Shown here piece after piece: positions 54,601-64,000 of a DNA stretch of 64,000 bases (position 1 is the first letter of the stretch; each line of letters begins with the position of its first letter). The position numbers and the translations under genes were made by a program. Source of the DNA: Blastomussa wellsi (lineage: Eukaryota > Cnidaria > Anthozoa > Scleractinia > Plerogyridae); assembly GCA_947652115.1 (NCBI GenBank), contig OX393568.1:5526641-5590640 (forward strand). Reading direction: 5' to 3'. The notes under the pieces were generated by a model, which had not been told where the DNA came from, did no database searches, and was given only the letters and a program-made list of their open reading frames with translations.

Positions 54601-56556
54601 AATTGCTGTCCCTACCAAGGCAGTGCCCTAACAAGGGCTCGAACTCGGACCGTCCGATCCGGAGTCAAGTGCGCTAATCATTAAGCCACCGCGACTCCCA
54701 GAGACCTGCTCCATCGAGCACCATCCATAGTTTATGATCCTTCTATGAAAGGAAATGAAACTTTCTAACCTTTTTTTAGGTCGAATCCAAAGAATTTCAG
54801 TCTAAGAGACGAGGCATAGTTGCTAGTGGGCTAACAGACTTTAACTTCAGTGAACAAGAAATTCCAACTTTCCTGGTTGTAACTTAAACCGAGCCCGCAA
54901 TTTTTGTATGGTAAGTCGTTAAGCAGCATGAAGTTCATGACGTCTTATTATGACGTTACTGCTCCTACGAAATCAGTTTTGATTGATCGAAACATGTTAC
55001 CTTTGCATTTGTCCACCGAAAGTTCAAATTTAACTAATTGTAGAAGCACGATTCGTGTTTGCATCTCGTTGTTGATCTCTTCTTACCTCCTATCAACATG
55101 GTTACAACAGAGAAGATTTTCTCATTATCAGTGTTGGGTGCCACGTTTCCAAAGCCGATACTCGTCAAACTTGTTAGCGTAAAGTACAGAGCCGTGATGT
55201 ACCGGGTCCCAGTTCCCGGCCCACTGCCCGGCATTGACTGATTAATCGGTTGTTCCACTGTGCCAGCAAGCAACTGAATCCAGCCAAACGGGACTTCGAT
55301 CTCTTTCTGACCAATCACGTGCCAGATGCAAGCTAGCCAATGGGCTATAAGCGTGAAAAGTGATGTCAGCAGGAAAATGACGGCTATACCGTACTCGGAG
55401 TAGCGATCCATTTTTCGGGAAACTCTGATGAGGCGAAGAAGACGAGCTGTTTTTAACAACCCAGTGAGGGACGCTGCCTGGGATAGAAGTAGAATTACGT
55501 CATTTTCTCAGTTGTAAACGCTTCAATTATCGACCAATAATGTTTTATAAATAGCTAACAAAGTCGCGCAATCAAATTCAGTATACGTAACCGCACGAAG
55601 AGTGCACCCTGATAGCGAGAGAAAATCAATTCGCCAGAGTGTTTTTTTTTTCTCGCGCGAATTTTTACATTGTTGTTGAAGTGAATTTTCACCGGAAAAG
55701 TCATAAAACTATTAGTTCACCTGTACACTATAGAGTTATGTTACAACCGGGAAGTTTGAAAGAACTTGCAAAGTTATCACCCAAACAACTCTTACGCGTC
55801 TTTCGTGCTCTCCAAAATTCCAGCGTGCACCATTACTCAATCCCCGATTCCTACAACGAGACTTCCGCGCAGTGAATCATGGTAGTTCAACTTCGCGTGC
55901 CGAGTCTCGAAGATGTCGTGCGCGTGCGCGAGATGAATGCAACTACCATGATTCCCTGCGCGCAAGTCTCATAGAGAGAACACCCTAAAGCATAAAACAA
56001 ATGTTAATTAATAAAGTATTATTAATGTCCAAGAATATTAATATCCTCTTGTCTTTCCAAACAGGAATATTTTCCCTACCCCTTCGGCCTCGTCTGGAAT
56101 GAAGTAATCAAATGGTATGGCAGCCACGAAATCCACAACAAACCATGTCTTGAGGTAATGGATGGCGATTTTTTTCGGTGACCTGACGACTTCTTCAGCA
56201 TGTCTTTCCACGTAAGTCGTCCTGAAGTTAATCAATATGTCTATTATGAACATCAAGTCAACCATTAGATTGATGATTTCTTGAGGCTCGGCTGAGTTGA
56301 TTTTCTGCCAGACGCTCTTTCTTGGCCTGTCTTTCGTGTAGAAAGCCGTTTCATACGGGATATCAATTGCCGTGTACAGCACCAGAGCGAGGACAAACCA
56401 GTCCCAGATTACTTTGAACAAGGACTCGTGGCTTATTGTACATTTTCCTATCTTGTGAGCGATATGCGTTCTCGAGGACGTTTTCGGTTTGCAATCCTTT
56501 GTAAGATTGCGTCTTTGGGTCTCAGCGATTATGTCGAGGGCAACCGAGGACATGAC
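45349..56556 (-). CDS. ERG-type (KCNH) voltage-gated K+ channel, six exons
   Basis: Exons are 56556-56080, 55477-55087, 54471-54272, 49254-49002, 47711-47497 and 45651-45349. They total 1839 nt with matching phases. From the ATG at 56553 the protein has 611 residues. S1 starts at VIWDWFVLALVLYTA. S4 is KTARLLRLIRVSRK (about 167-180, four Arg spaced by three). The filter is SIGFG (264-268). S6 has MLIG-ALFYAAIFGN, keeping the Tyr and Phe that line the drug site in hERG. A C-linker and a CNBHD (about 395-510) follow, then a C-terminal coiled coil. The family passes K+ during repolarisation. The first listed exon starts V-ATG right after an acceptor, so an upstream (perhaps non-coding) exon exists. 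No PAS/eag domain was found before the next gene. hERG itself is about twice as long. Confidence 0.9.
45888..46145. mobile_element. MITE with an 8-bp internal tandem repeat
   Basis: GCGACCCTATTC and GAATAGGGTCAC are inverted ends. Inside the left end is (GCGGAATG)n, about eight units (45902-45968). A second inner inverted pair is TTACCAACAAGTAAAAGCTA and its mirror. It is in the last ERG intron. Confidence 0.75.
46170..46770. repeat. Inverted repeat with arms 46170-46306 and 46652-46770
   Basis: Both arms contain the mirrored block including GGCATAGCCGTC and CAGTAATAGG, with about 85-90% identity by eye. The loop holds the 46322-46568 Mutator-type element. It lies in the last ERG intron. Confidence 0.7.
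46322..46568. mobile_element. Mutator-type MITE, family A copy 1
   Basis: TAGCCTGCAGTGCAGGCGT and its mirror are terminal, and each end is itself a palindrome (CCTGCAGTGCAGG). CACCCACAT duplicates at 46313-46321 and 46569-46577. A GCCGCCATCTT/AAGATGGCGGC pair sits at 46391 and 46505. Same family as 59167-59383, in opposite orientation. Confidence 0.9.
47330..47392. repeat. (ATC/ATT)n microsatellite
   Basis: Imperfect trinucleotide run of ATC, then ATT units, about 100 bp outside the 47497 donor of the ERG fifth exon. Confidence 0.8.
47497..47711 (-). CDS. ERG-like fifth exon: second half of CNBHD
   Basis: Acceptor GTTTTCAG|, donor ATATG|GTAGGTG. GPGDVIGCNMTLR, then ITWRDLLRVMRVYPEIRQR. It matches the CNBHD end, where ERGs have a self-liganding strand. 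An inserted RPRRPGCHCKSQ replaces the usual short loop. Confidence 0.88.
48563..48984. mobile_element. MITE with CTGGTTTTCA termini, 17 bp from an ERG donor
   Basis: CTGGTTTTCAACGGCGACGG on the left is mirrored by CTTCGTCACAGATGAAAACCAG on the right, and many GACTCCG words repeat inside. The right end stops 17 bp short of the splice donor at 49001. Target duplication was not resolved. Confidence 0.65.
49002..49254 (-). CDS. ERG-like fourth exon: C-linker and first half of CNBHD
   Basis: Acceptor CTTGCGCCAG|, donor CTGG|GTAAGGCC. FPESLQADIRVHLNHDLFEQ, then LLKEGDQVTKLYFIVTGTVD. The FPECLQADICLHLN-type word is diagnostic of ERG/KCNH C-linkers. Confidence 0.92.
49387..49745 (-). mobile_element. 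LINE 3' fragment with (TTA)n tail
   Basis: Minus strand reads CPRYNRETEGGRTFLVTGTK, then IWNELPLRIRLADSIGCFKH. WNxLPLxIR is the C-terminal mark of CR1/RTE/Jockey-type ORFs. The 3' end is AATAAAGTC followed by (TTA)n at 49387-49409. ERG intron. Confidence 0.78.
50245..51640 (+). mobile_element. Penelope-like element 3' part with GIY-YIG domain, split
   Basis: LFLYIGETGRRLGDGFREHL opens a GIY-YIG endonuclease domain (YIG and downstream Arg visible), continuing KPVARHFNLPNHSKQ and EQKFIFQIGTL. Removing the 50500-51402 insert joins it in frame to NPHGINERFSFN at 51406. The terminal region at 51533-51625 matches that at 23845. RT is missing. Confidence 0.85.
50500..51402. mobile_element. 903-bp Harbinger-type non-autonomous element
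   Basis: AGGTGGGCTCACACGAGGGG and its mirror ending GTGTGGGCCCACCT are terminal. TTA duplicates at 50497-50499 and 51403-51405, the 3-bp target of PIF/Harbinger. Both flanks hold many ACATGT-centred words (50520-50710, 51025-51385). The centre reads on the minus strand RNRKLVVLLMMLLDDE and RKVWCRQWL, like the N-terminus of Harbinger transposases. The rest of the transposase is gone. Confidence 0.87.
51881..51915. repeat. Isolated copy of the 29-bp minisatellite unit
   Basis: AATTTCACGATTTGGCTGGC and CAAATCTTG follow directly. This is one full unit of the array that begins about 1 kb to the right, with unrelated sequence between. Confidence 0.8.
52530..52775 (-). mobile_element. tRNA-derived SINE
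   Basis: Minus strand: A-box TGGTGCAGTGG and B-box AATTCGATTCC, with AGCACTCGCCTCCC between. It lies between the isolated and arrayed minisatellite units. Confidence 0.75.
52891..53752. repeat. 29-bp palindromic minisatellite, about 30 copies
   Basis: The consensus unit is CACGATTTGGCAGGCCAAAT followed by CTTGAATTT. Each contains GATTTGGC-AG-GCCAAATC, an 8-bp-arm palindrome. Units differ by a few bases and higher-order variants recur (for example units with GGAATGCTAAATC). Because 29 is not a multiple of 3, the apparent open frame at 52986-53279 is incidental. It is in the ERG intron between the third and fourth coding exons. Confidence 0.93.
54272..54471 (-). CDS. ERG-like third exon: end of S6 and C-linker start
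   Basis: Acceptor TTCTCCTCAG|, donor AATCG|GTGAGAAA. ALFYAAIFGNLTAIIQRLYS, then EFITLHNIPEYLQGRLREYF. The joined codon G|CA gives MLIGA. Confidence 0.92.
54610..54705 (-). mobile_element. tRNA-like SINE head
   Basis: Minus strand A-box-like TGGCTTAATGA and B-box GAGTTCGAGCCC. ERG intron. Confidence 0.65.
55087..55477 (-). CDS. ERG-like second exon: S4, S5, pore, S6 start
   Basis: Acceptor CTATCCCAG|, donor GGAG|GTAAGAAG. LLKTARLLRLIRVSRKMDRY is S4. HWLACIWHVIG is S5, and YFTLTSLTSIGFGNVAPNT holds the filter with the Thr-Ser pair of ERGs. The S5-pore turret is long, as in hERG. Confidence 0.94.
55858..55970. mobile_element. 113-bp hairpin element
   Basis: GAGACTTCCGCGCAG and GAATCATGGTAGTT are mirrored by AACTACCATGATTC and CTGCGCGCAAGTCTC. 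ERG first intron, 110 bp from the 56080 donor. Confidence 0.72.
56080..56556 (-). CDS. ERG-like first coding exon: S1 to S3
   Basis: Acceptor GTCTGTTCTAG|, donor GAAGGG|GTAGGGAA. The first codons are GTC ATG TCC, so translation can begin at 56553. IWDWFVLALVLYTAIDIPYE is S1, LMVDLMFIIDILINFRTTYV is S2, and LKTWFVVDFVAAIPFDYFI is S3. NFRTTYV is strictly KCNH. Confidence 0.92.
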
Positions 56557-59166
56557 CTAGAACAGACACGGTGAAAGTTTACTTTTATTTCATTTTTATT
56601 AATTTTACCTTTTAAATACGGAAGCACTTGTTAGTTAGCTTTTATCATCACCAATTGTAACATTTGAATTGTCTTTTTATCAATTAAGACATTATTATTA
56701 TTATTAAATATATTTTACAAATATTAAATTAAATGAAAACCATAAAAAATGATTACATATTATTCTCAATCAAAACGCTTCTTGACTCATGTAAATAAAA
56801 ATTTGAGAATCCGAATCAAAATTTTGATTCAAAATTCAAAATTCACTCTCTAGATTACAATATTGAATTAAAATGAAAACTATGGAAATTTTATACACTT
56901 TATTCTCAAAAATTAAAACTATTTACAATAATTAAAAATGCATAGTAAAAAGTGCTAAGAAAAAAGAAAAGAAAATGTAAACAGGGAAAGCAATTTAAAA
57001 CGTGTGAATCCCTAGATGTCCTTCAGTGTTCTCAATTTCTATATCAGTGTTGCGAAAGTCCCAAGATTTCCTTACAGTGGTTCTAGTTCCTCTGAGACAG
57101 ATTAATGCGGATCTCAGAAGTGCAAAGGAAGTTCTTGCTCGTATCCATGAGATTGTTATTATTAATATTATTAATGTTACAGCGAGGCGTGAGAAATTGG
57201 TCCGTAGGCGTGGGTAGGCGTTAGATCGAAGTTTTAAACCCGCAGGCTTGAGGCTCACGCCTAATGCACGAGATAATGGCAGGTATAAGAGTGGTAGAAT
57301 AAACCGCTTCAAAGTATAATAGCGAGAAACCGTTATCAGCCACCTAAATGGTGTACGTTAATTACATTTTTACTTTTGTGTCCTCCCTTTTAATTCCGCA
57401 GTTCATGGTTCACCTGCCGCAAACATTTTTGAATTATCCATTGCCTGACCCTGCTTACCTGCGAAACTGGAAACAGCTTTAAAATTATCCAAGCGCGCGT
57501 CAAATCTATTTATCTGGTAACAAGTTTCGTTTCAGCCGAGCTTCTCGGTTTCGAACAAAAACATAAACACCTAGAATTGCTAGAAATTTATGGACAGTAC
57601 ATGCATAAAATGTGGAATGTAAAATTTGAAGTCCACGTGGGTCATAGCAAAATTACCTGATTTTCACCTAACAATGAAATTAAACAGTGATCGATTTTAA
57701 AATATAACCAACTCCAAGAAACAATTAAGTTAATGAAGACAAAAAGAGATAAAATGCGCAAAATTTAAGCCCGCGCGCCAAAATTAGCTTTGTACGCAAT
57801 TTAATATTTAAATGTGACACAAAATTGGTATCATAATTAATAATTAATTGCCGGTAGCTGTTTTATAAGAAAAATATTTAACAAACGTTCCTCGATATTT
57901 CAAAGAATCGACTGCCCAAATCTTTTTCGTGCCGGAGTTTCAAAATCAGTTGAAGACTTAGTTTACATAAGTTTGTATTAAATATGTGTTGACATTGCAA
58001 TCGATAACTTCTTAAAAGGATGTTGTAGATAAGCAGATTTCTACTCTTTATATAGAAACAGTGTCATGTTTAGTTTTGTAATGCAACGGTATGTAAAAAA
58101 AGCGCGAACATAGTACATAAGCCATGTAGGTAACACTGGATTACGGCAACAAAACTTGACGGAAATTCATTTTTAGCAATTCATCCAAGAATGGATAATT
58201 ATAAAGTTAATATAACAGAATGAATCTAGCTCTTTTAGTAGTTAATACTACATGGTCACTTTTTAACTTCCTTACCTTAGTTTCCGTACATAAATTCGCA
58301 GTCTGCTTCTTGTAAATCCTTTTTGCCAAGCCGGGGTTTTCTCGAGTTTATCTGATTGGGAAGAGCTACTTGTAAGCCTGTAGGCGTATACATAGTGGAA
58401 AAGCTGTCATTATTTTCTTCCAACCATCTTTCTTCGTAAATAACTCAATTTTTAGGCGTCAAATGGCTGGATAATTCTTCAAAACCAGGTGGAAAAATAT
58501 GGTGTTTTTTGTTCGATTGTTTTAATTAGTTGAGATGACTATCGAAGACTTCACACATTCTCATGAATTTTAGAAACGGAAAAAGAATTTATTGATTCCT
58601 GTACATGTGTGATGTAATTTTATAGTAGTCAGAATGCGCAAAACCTGCGTTAAATGACCAAACGTGAAGCCGAAACGTTTTAATCTTAATCCGTTAATTT
58701 GCTGCTTCACAAGTTTGGAAATGCAAATGTATGTTTTCATTGAAAGGCCCATCACAGCAAGCAACTTTGCCAGCCTTATTTGCTTGAGCAAAAAAGAATA
58801 CAATGTTTCGAAATTATGAGCCATTAAAGGAATTAAAATGTTTTGACTAAAATCGATACCAGTATTACAAATGAAGGAATACTCTATTTATAGCTTTGTT
58901 CAAGTATTTCAAGCTTTTCCATAATAATCGATTACGATTGCAAAATAACTACAATTTTCAAGGCTAAAATTATAAAAAATAAAAACCGAACGTTTTCAAC
59001 CCTTGGTCATCTTACCCTTAAGATGACTCAGTGTTAAAGACGTTCAGTTTTTTACTCAGTTTTTGACCTCATTTTATAGCCTTGTAAATATTAGTTATTG
59101 TATTTTAAGCTTGTTTAAAAGTTGAATTTCTAAAAGATCTGAATAGAAACAGATCCGGACGAGAGC
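56557..59166. other. ERG upstream region, AT-rich, no PAS exon found
   Basis: Scanned on the minus strand for the PAS signature (a CxNDGFCxLxGY-like strand). The nearest hint is CEFMYG at about 58285-58300, which runs into a stop and has no good acceptor. The stretch at 57000-57310 looks repeat-derived. Confidence 0.45.
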
Positions 59167-59383
59167 TAGCCTGCAGTGCAGGCGTATTACGCGCGAGTTC
59201 ACATTTGCGTATTAGGCCGCCATCTTGGATTTGTAGCTGTGGAAGATTGGGGCGAGGACCCCACCTAGCCTCTGCACCAATCCTCTAGCAGCCAAGCGTC
59301 CAAGATGGCGGCACCGAAGAAAACAGGATTTATTACCTAGCGTCTAGCGTTCCGCTCCATAATAACGCCTGCACTGCAGGCTA
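59167..59383. mobile_element. Mutator-type MITE, family A copy 2
   Basis: TAGCCTGCAGTGCAGGCGT ends, with 9-bp GACGAGAGC at 59158-59166 and 59384-59392. It carries GCCGCCATCTTGG at 59216 and CCAAGATGGCGGC at 59300. It is an inverted relative of 46322-46568, shorter by about 30 bp. Confidence 0.9.
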
Positions 59384-61291
59384 GACGAGAGCTTTTAGAA
59401 TAAGGAGGGGAAACAAGACATATTTTACCATCAGTTCTATTGTACTCCTTTTCGCTATTAACATTTATAGGACTTTTTATACAAGAAGAAGCCTAAGGGC
59501 GTATAAATAGTACAAAATCCCGTCTACAAACAGAACGCGCGTCTACAAACACGACGCGGTTTATTTTGGAGCAGAGTTTTGCGTGTCCTTATTTGGACTT
59601 TTCATATATAACGCAAACTGGTCGAAAAATGGAACCGGCAATGCCTCATCGGTGCTTGGCTAGAATTTTTGGTGGGTAAAAGTTTGGCAGAAGGAATGGT
59701 CGGTCTCAGTTGAGAAGGCGTTTGTTGGAAGGAGCGAAAAGCGATGGCTGCGGAATAGGTATACGTCTGCGGAATGGCATACGTCTTACTTTCATTTTCG
59801 TCTTATTGGCATATGTCTTATTTTCATCATTGTTGTCGTCGTCATCATTATCAAATCAGTTCCTTTTCCCTGGTTGGGAAATAGGGTCTTGCATTCTATC
59901 TCCACCCTCGTTCCCAGTCTTTTCCCTGGGAGGGAAAAGACCCTGGGAACGGGGTTGCTCTCTCTCGCCATGCCTCACGGTCTTTGGTAAAAGTCCCAGC
60001 ATCAAACCAGCTGTTGAATCCAAACTACACCTTGTCCCTCTCTACTGTTTGTCTCCAGGTCTCTTGAGGCCTGTCTCTTCGCATTCTCGTCAAAGAGCCG
60101 GCCGCTATTCACCCATTTATGGATGTCTTTTCCCCCCAAAAGCCGTATTTTTTACTGGGTGCTATGTTGCTAAGGAATGTAATATTTTACTTTTCAGCTA
60201 GACTGCCAACTAGTCTCTATGGAGGACTGAGCAATATTTTACTCATGTTTACTTTAACGAACTCAAATAAGCCAAAATTTGGACAAAATCTGTGGAATGG
60301 CTATTACTGAAAAAGTTACGACTTTAGAACAAATTATGACGTCATAGCTTTTTGTCTAACGAATGTGGTTTCGTCACTGAGAGCCGCCGCTCAAGGGGTT
60401 GTGCCATGTAAAGCAAAACAGCGTCCGAAGACCAGTCCCCTTGGAGACTGATCAGATGTCGCAGGTGAATGCACTCTATCCATCAATCTCGTTCCCAGAG
60501 GCTGTGATCCGTTTGGTCAGCACCAAGAATCGTTCCGCTGGATAAGGGTAACATGGGCTCTGGCTTCAGAGTTTCTGTGTTCTGGTCACGTGACTTTCCA
60601 AATATGGTCACAACTGCCAAAGGTGAAAGCTCACCAACAAAAACAATAATTAACTCCAAATGCATTTTATTATCTACCTTTACCAACAGCAGATATGCTG
60701 ATCTTGTTACTAATTAGCTACTAATGCTTTGAACAACTGAGCCTGAATTAAACTATTACCATGACACTATGACAAGTTTGAACCTGGATAAGTTCCCAAT
60801 TTCAGACCACTTTAGACCAGTACAATAGTATACAGCTTACTAAATTCTCTCTAGTTCCCTTTATTGCATGATCTGCTTTGCACGGTTCTGTGCTTAGTTA
60901 CCAAGCCTTTTGAGTGGAAGTGATGCTGAAGGTTCCCTTGTTTTGATACAAACCTTTGCTTCGGTTTTATATGTAAATCCTTATGTTCTTATGCTAACTA
61001 CTTTCTGGTCTGTAACATAACAAGGTCACCCCAAATCTTGCTTTCATACAAAGGCCTGGTTAAATTTCACAGAACTGTAAAATGGTCTATTTTAGTGGAA
61101 CAATAAATAAAACTGATTTCTTTTCCCTTTTAAATATTACAAAATACTTTAATGTTGAATTTCAACTTTCCCTATTCCTATTTTCCCAACCCTTCCCAAC
61201 ACGCTTGGCTGACAATATCTTTACAAATTTAAACTTTATAAATTGGCAAAACCAGCTAATTCGAACTTCTTACGGCAGACCATTTGACTTC
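59384..61291. other. Intergenic, repeat-like, no gene
   Basis: Contains a 47-bp hairpin at 59909-59955 (CGTTCCCAG with CTTTTCCCT and mirror) and a balanced-composition block at 60480-60610 that looks repeat-derived. Open stretches at 59710-60201 have no recognised homology. Confidence 0.45.
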
Positions 61292-61546
61292 TGGTGGGTG
61301 GGGGGGGGGGGGTGATTTAGTACACTCGCCAATTTTTTTCAAACCCTTTAATGCACAGGAAATTGTTTTCTCAGTGAATGTGTGTGCATAATACTTTTCT
61401 CTCCACGTAACAGAAATTTTTTCGGCTCCCTGAATGTGCGTGAATTTTTTTGGCACTGGTCTTGTGCACAGAAACTTTTTTCTTCAAGTGTGCTTGCAGG
61501 ATTTTTGTTCAAAATCACCCAACCTCACCCCCCCCCCCCCCATTTA
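61292..61546. repeat. Element bounded by poly-G and poly-C runs
   Basis: GGTGGGTGGGG with about fourteen G at the left and ACCTCACC with about fourteen C at the right. They are rough mirrors, so the segment may be a MITE with slippage-prone ends. Confidence 0.45.
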
Positions 61547-63196
61547 AAGAATAGCCTCCCAAAACATCTCGTCAAAAGCACCTCAACACTTGATCCCAGA
61601 CATCTGAGTTGTGATGGAAGACTTGTGATAGCCTTCGAGTGGATGAGTTATAAATTAGGTCCTGTGGTTTGTGAATGTTGGCATCCATCAACACTCAGTG
61701 AAAAAGAATTACAGCTGTAATTAGTATGCAAAAATTTCTTTTTGTCATTCCATGCAATAAAGAATGTCTCTCAGAGGTTCAAGAAGCGAGGCAGCGGGTG
61801 AGAAATTTAAGATTTTTTTGGAACTACACCTACAATCTTGGAAAAACTAGTTGAGACAAACAAATATCACATATTCTGAAAAAGTCTTGACTAAAACAAG
61901 CATGCGGGTTAAAATGTATCTTATCACCCTTCCCCCTGTTCAATGTTGTTGTACAGGTCTCTATGGGGTTTGCAATTCACCCAGCATTGTTTCATAACGG
62001 AAAAAATTAACAACAATGAACTAAACTTTGGAAATTTGCTTGTCTCAACAGTCCTAGAGTGCAGAGATTGTAATCATAAGCTGTCAAATAAATAAATGGG
62101 GAAAATAATTGATCAGAGATCAAACTGTACAAGTCTTGTCTAATGAGGAACTGGGTCGGCCAGTAAATTTTCAGTTAAATTGGACAATTCCCTGATTTAT
62201 TTCTTGCTTGATTGTTAACTCAGTAGCCTATTTAAAGAACTCTAGCAAAACAATTTTTTTAAAAGAAATTCTTTTACCGGAAATGTTCCAAATGGTGCAA
62301 GAAATTGCTAATAAAATGCCCTTGTTTCAGCTACCATGTTCCATTGGTGACTTGTACATGAAATATAATTTAATTTGCTAAAACTGTGACAGTCACTGAA
62401 GTTTTAGTTTTCAATTAATATTTTCCCCATGAAACTTAGCCTCCATGCAGCTGTTTTCCATTTCTTCATACACAGCACACTTTTGAAACTTGGAGATCTT
62501 ACAAAATTTAATGCCCACATGTACCTTCCCATAGGAAAAATAACTTTTACTTGTCTCCCAAAATATTTTTCTTTTGCAATTCTTAGCTTCTCAAAGCTAA
62601 GAACCAGTATCGTCAAGATTCACTGTCAAGCAGATAGGGAATAAATTAAATTAATTACCAGATCTAACAATGAAAGAAATGTATTGCACTCGGCAAGGAT
62701 AATTACTCTTAATCCATCAGGGTATTGAAAAGGTTTATAGATTTAACAATGAGTGTTTGTGTGCAATACCTGAGATTGCTCATAGACAGGGGTGAATAGG
62801 AGTACACGAATCCACTTATCTGTACTATTTTTGGCCAAAATTTATCTTACAATCTGCAGTTAACTTCATTCAAATCCACAACTGCATTCCTTGAAAACTT
62901 TCCGACAGTGTGCAAAGTTTCCCCACAAATTATGGACAGTCCAATGTTGTTTATATAACAATTTTTCAAGAGGTTTCTTTCAATTGCCTGTTTTTGCCGC
63001 AATTTTAATGCAAGGAGGTTGTTTGGGTCTGGGATCCAAGCCAAAATTATCAGCTTATCCAAAAACCGCTGCATTTTCGAAACCCATGAATCCGCTCAAT
63101 TTTGTGCAAAAATCTGCAATCCATGCACCTTTTAAGGCCAGATTCATTGATCTGTGAACCTATTCAACCCCTCTTCGTGTTTTTAGTCATTTTGCC
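61547..63196. other. Downstream of TMEM272-like gene, no gene seen
   Basis: AT-rich sequence holding the 3' UTR side of the 63197 exon. No coding match or clear transposon ends were found. Confidence 0.45.
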
Positions 63197-63615
63197 TTAG
63201 TCTTTGGCGGTAACAAAGAAAGCTGTGCAACTTGCACACACTCCAAGACAACATATACAGAAACAAATAGAGCCCATGAGTATGTAACTAGCTGTAATCA
63301 CCCAGAATGCAAACAAATAAAGCGTTGGATTGCAATAGTCCAGTGGATCGGATGGTGGAGGAGCTGGATTCGGCCGGTACTTGCTGTATACCCAGATGTT
63401 TCCAGCAATGAACCAAGTGAACAAGAAAAGATTCAAAACACCGTCTATAAATTTTGTGGACATGGATTGATCTTCATCCATGTCAATGTCATCTTCATGA
63501 GTTCTAGCTCTTTGACAGAGAACTATAATGGTTTTTAACATTCCAAATGATCCTCCGACAATGAGGTAAATGGGAATGAAAGGCTCTACAGGGCAGTCAT
63601 CCTTATACTTGGCAC
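63197..63615 (-). CDS. TMEM272-like membrane protein, last exon
   Basis: Acceptor TTTTTTCGTAG|, then 139 codons to the stop at 63197. Hydrophobic segments are FIPIYLIVGGSFGMLKTIIV, FIDGVLNLFLFTWFIAGNIW and LYLFAFWVITASYILMGSIC. WxVYSxYRPNPxPPxSDPLDYCNPTLY-type spacing and the cysteine-rich end (CFCICCLGVCASC) match the TMEM272-like family, whose function is unknown. The N-terminal exon or exons lie right of the window. Confidence 0.82.
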
Positions 63616-64000
63616 CTACGAAAAAAAAAAACAAAAAACAAAACTAGGGTCTGAAATTAACATTTGTTCTTGGCAACAGCTGGCAACTCAATAAAAAGTT
63701 TTGGTTGCCAGATAGCAATTTGTAGTCACCAATTGAAAATTTTCCTCCTTCTGGTGTTGTTCACACACGAAGTATGGTTCTCTGTTTAAAAGCACTTGTT
63801 TTCCTAAAATGTCTCAACACTTTAATCCATGATCATTGTAGCTGCTCCATGCTAAAGAAACTAGAGTTCTGGCTGGCAGCTACTAATGAGTCGGTTGGCT
63901 TTTGAGTGCCAGGTTCCATCCAAAAAGTAGGCGCCTATTTCCATTTTATTTCTGCAATATCATGTTCAGAACTGACCTACTAACATCCGGAGTAGCCGGC
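63616..64000. other. Intron of TMEM272-like gene
   Basis: Follows the acceptor at 63616. No further exon was recognised to the window edge. Confidence 0.5.

Noticed and set aside
57000..57312. 105-codon minus-strand open frame with hydrophobic stretch
   Set aside because: Looks repeat-derived, lacks homology, and has no splice or promoter context.
58270..58330. ADCEFMYG reading resembling a PAS-domain word of KCNH channels
   Set aside because: Only six to eight residues, followed by a stop before the donor and without a good acceptor; no other PAS motif nearby.
59710..60201. 163-codon plus-strand open frame
   Set aside because: Contains a palindromic repeat segment (59909-59955), low-complexity Ser/Pro content, and no recognisable domain.

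Overview
The window looks like part of an anthozoan (probably stony-coral) nuclear genome. This is inferred from the intron-rich genes, a GABA-B-type receptor and a short ERG channel, Penelope-like elements with hammerhead motifs, Crypton-like recombinase pieces and dense small inverted-repeat elements. No species marker was seen. All four recognisable host genes lie on the minus strand.

Right to left along transcription: (1) 63197-63615 is the last exon of a TMEM272-like four-helix membrane protein. (2) 45349-56556 is a six-exon ERG (KCNH) potassium channel with S1-S6, an SIGFG filter, C-linker and cyclic-nucleotide-binding-homology domain, but no recognised PAS exon. (3) 25107-42678 is a complete 16-exon GABA-B-like class C GPCR of 1389 residues. 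(4) 443-21625 is the 5' part of an AFG2A (SPATA5)-like AAA+ ATPase; its AAA domains continue off the left edge. Splice sites were read by eye and intron phases close across every listed junction, except that one short AFG2A exon was not located. The genes act in different processes (membrane transport or signalling, and ribosome-assembly AAA+ activity) and form no operon-like unit.

The rest is a layered repeat landscape. A minus-strand tandem array of Ty3/gypsy-like units (10042-20986) sits in AFG2A intron 1: four LTRs sharing three internal regions, all bracketed by a single CTAG duplication. That array is itself inside a small inverted-repeat element. Other items are an L1/Tx1-like LINE (3400-7205), a CR1/L2-like LINE (21830-23800) split by a TA-flanked MITE, Penelope-like fragments (one split at TTA by a 903-bp Harbinger-type element), and four elements with perfect 9-bp target duplications (Mutator-like). 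There are also seven tRNA-like SINE heads and a 29-bp minisatellite of about 30 copies in which each unit is a palindrome.

I found no convincing wholly new system. The most unusual items are the shared-LTR array, the palindromic minisatellite, the PAS-less ERG gene, and AAGATGGCGGC (YY1-type) motifs carried in pairs by unrelated small transposons.
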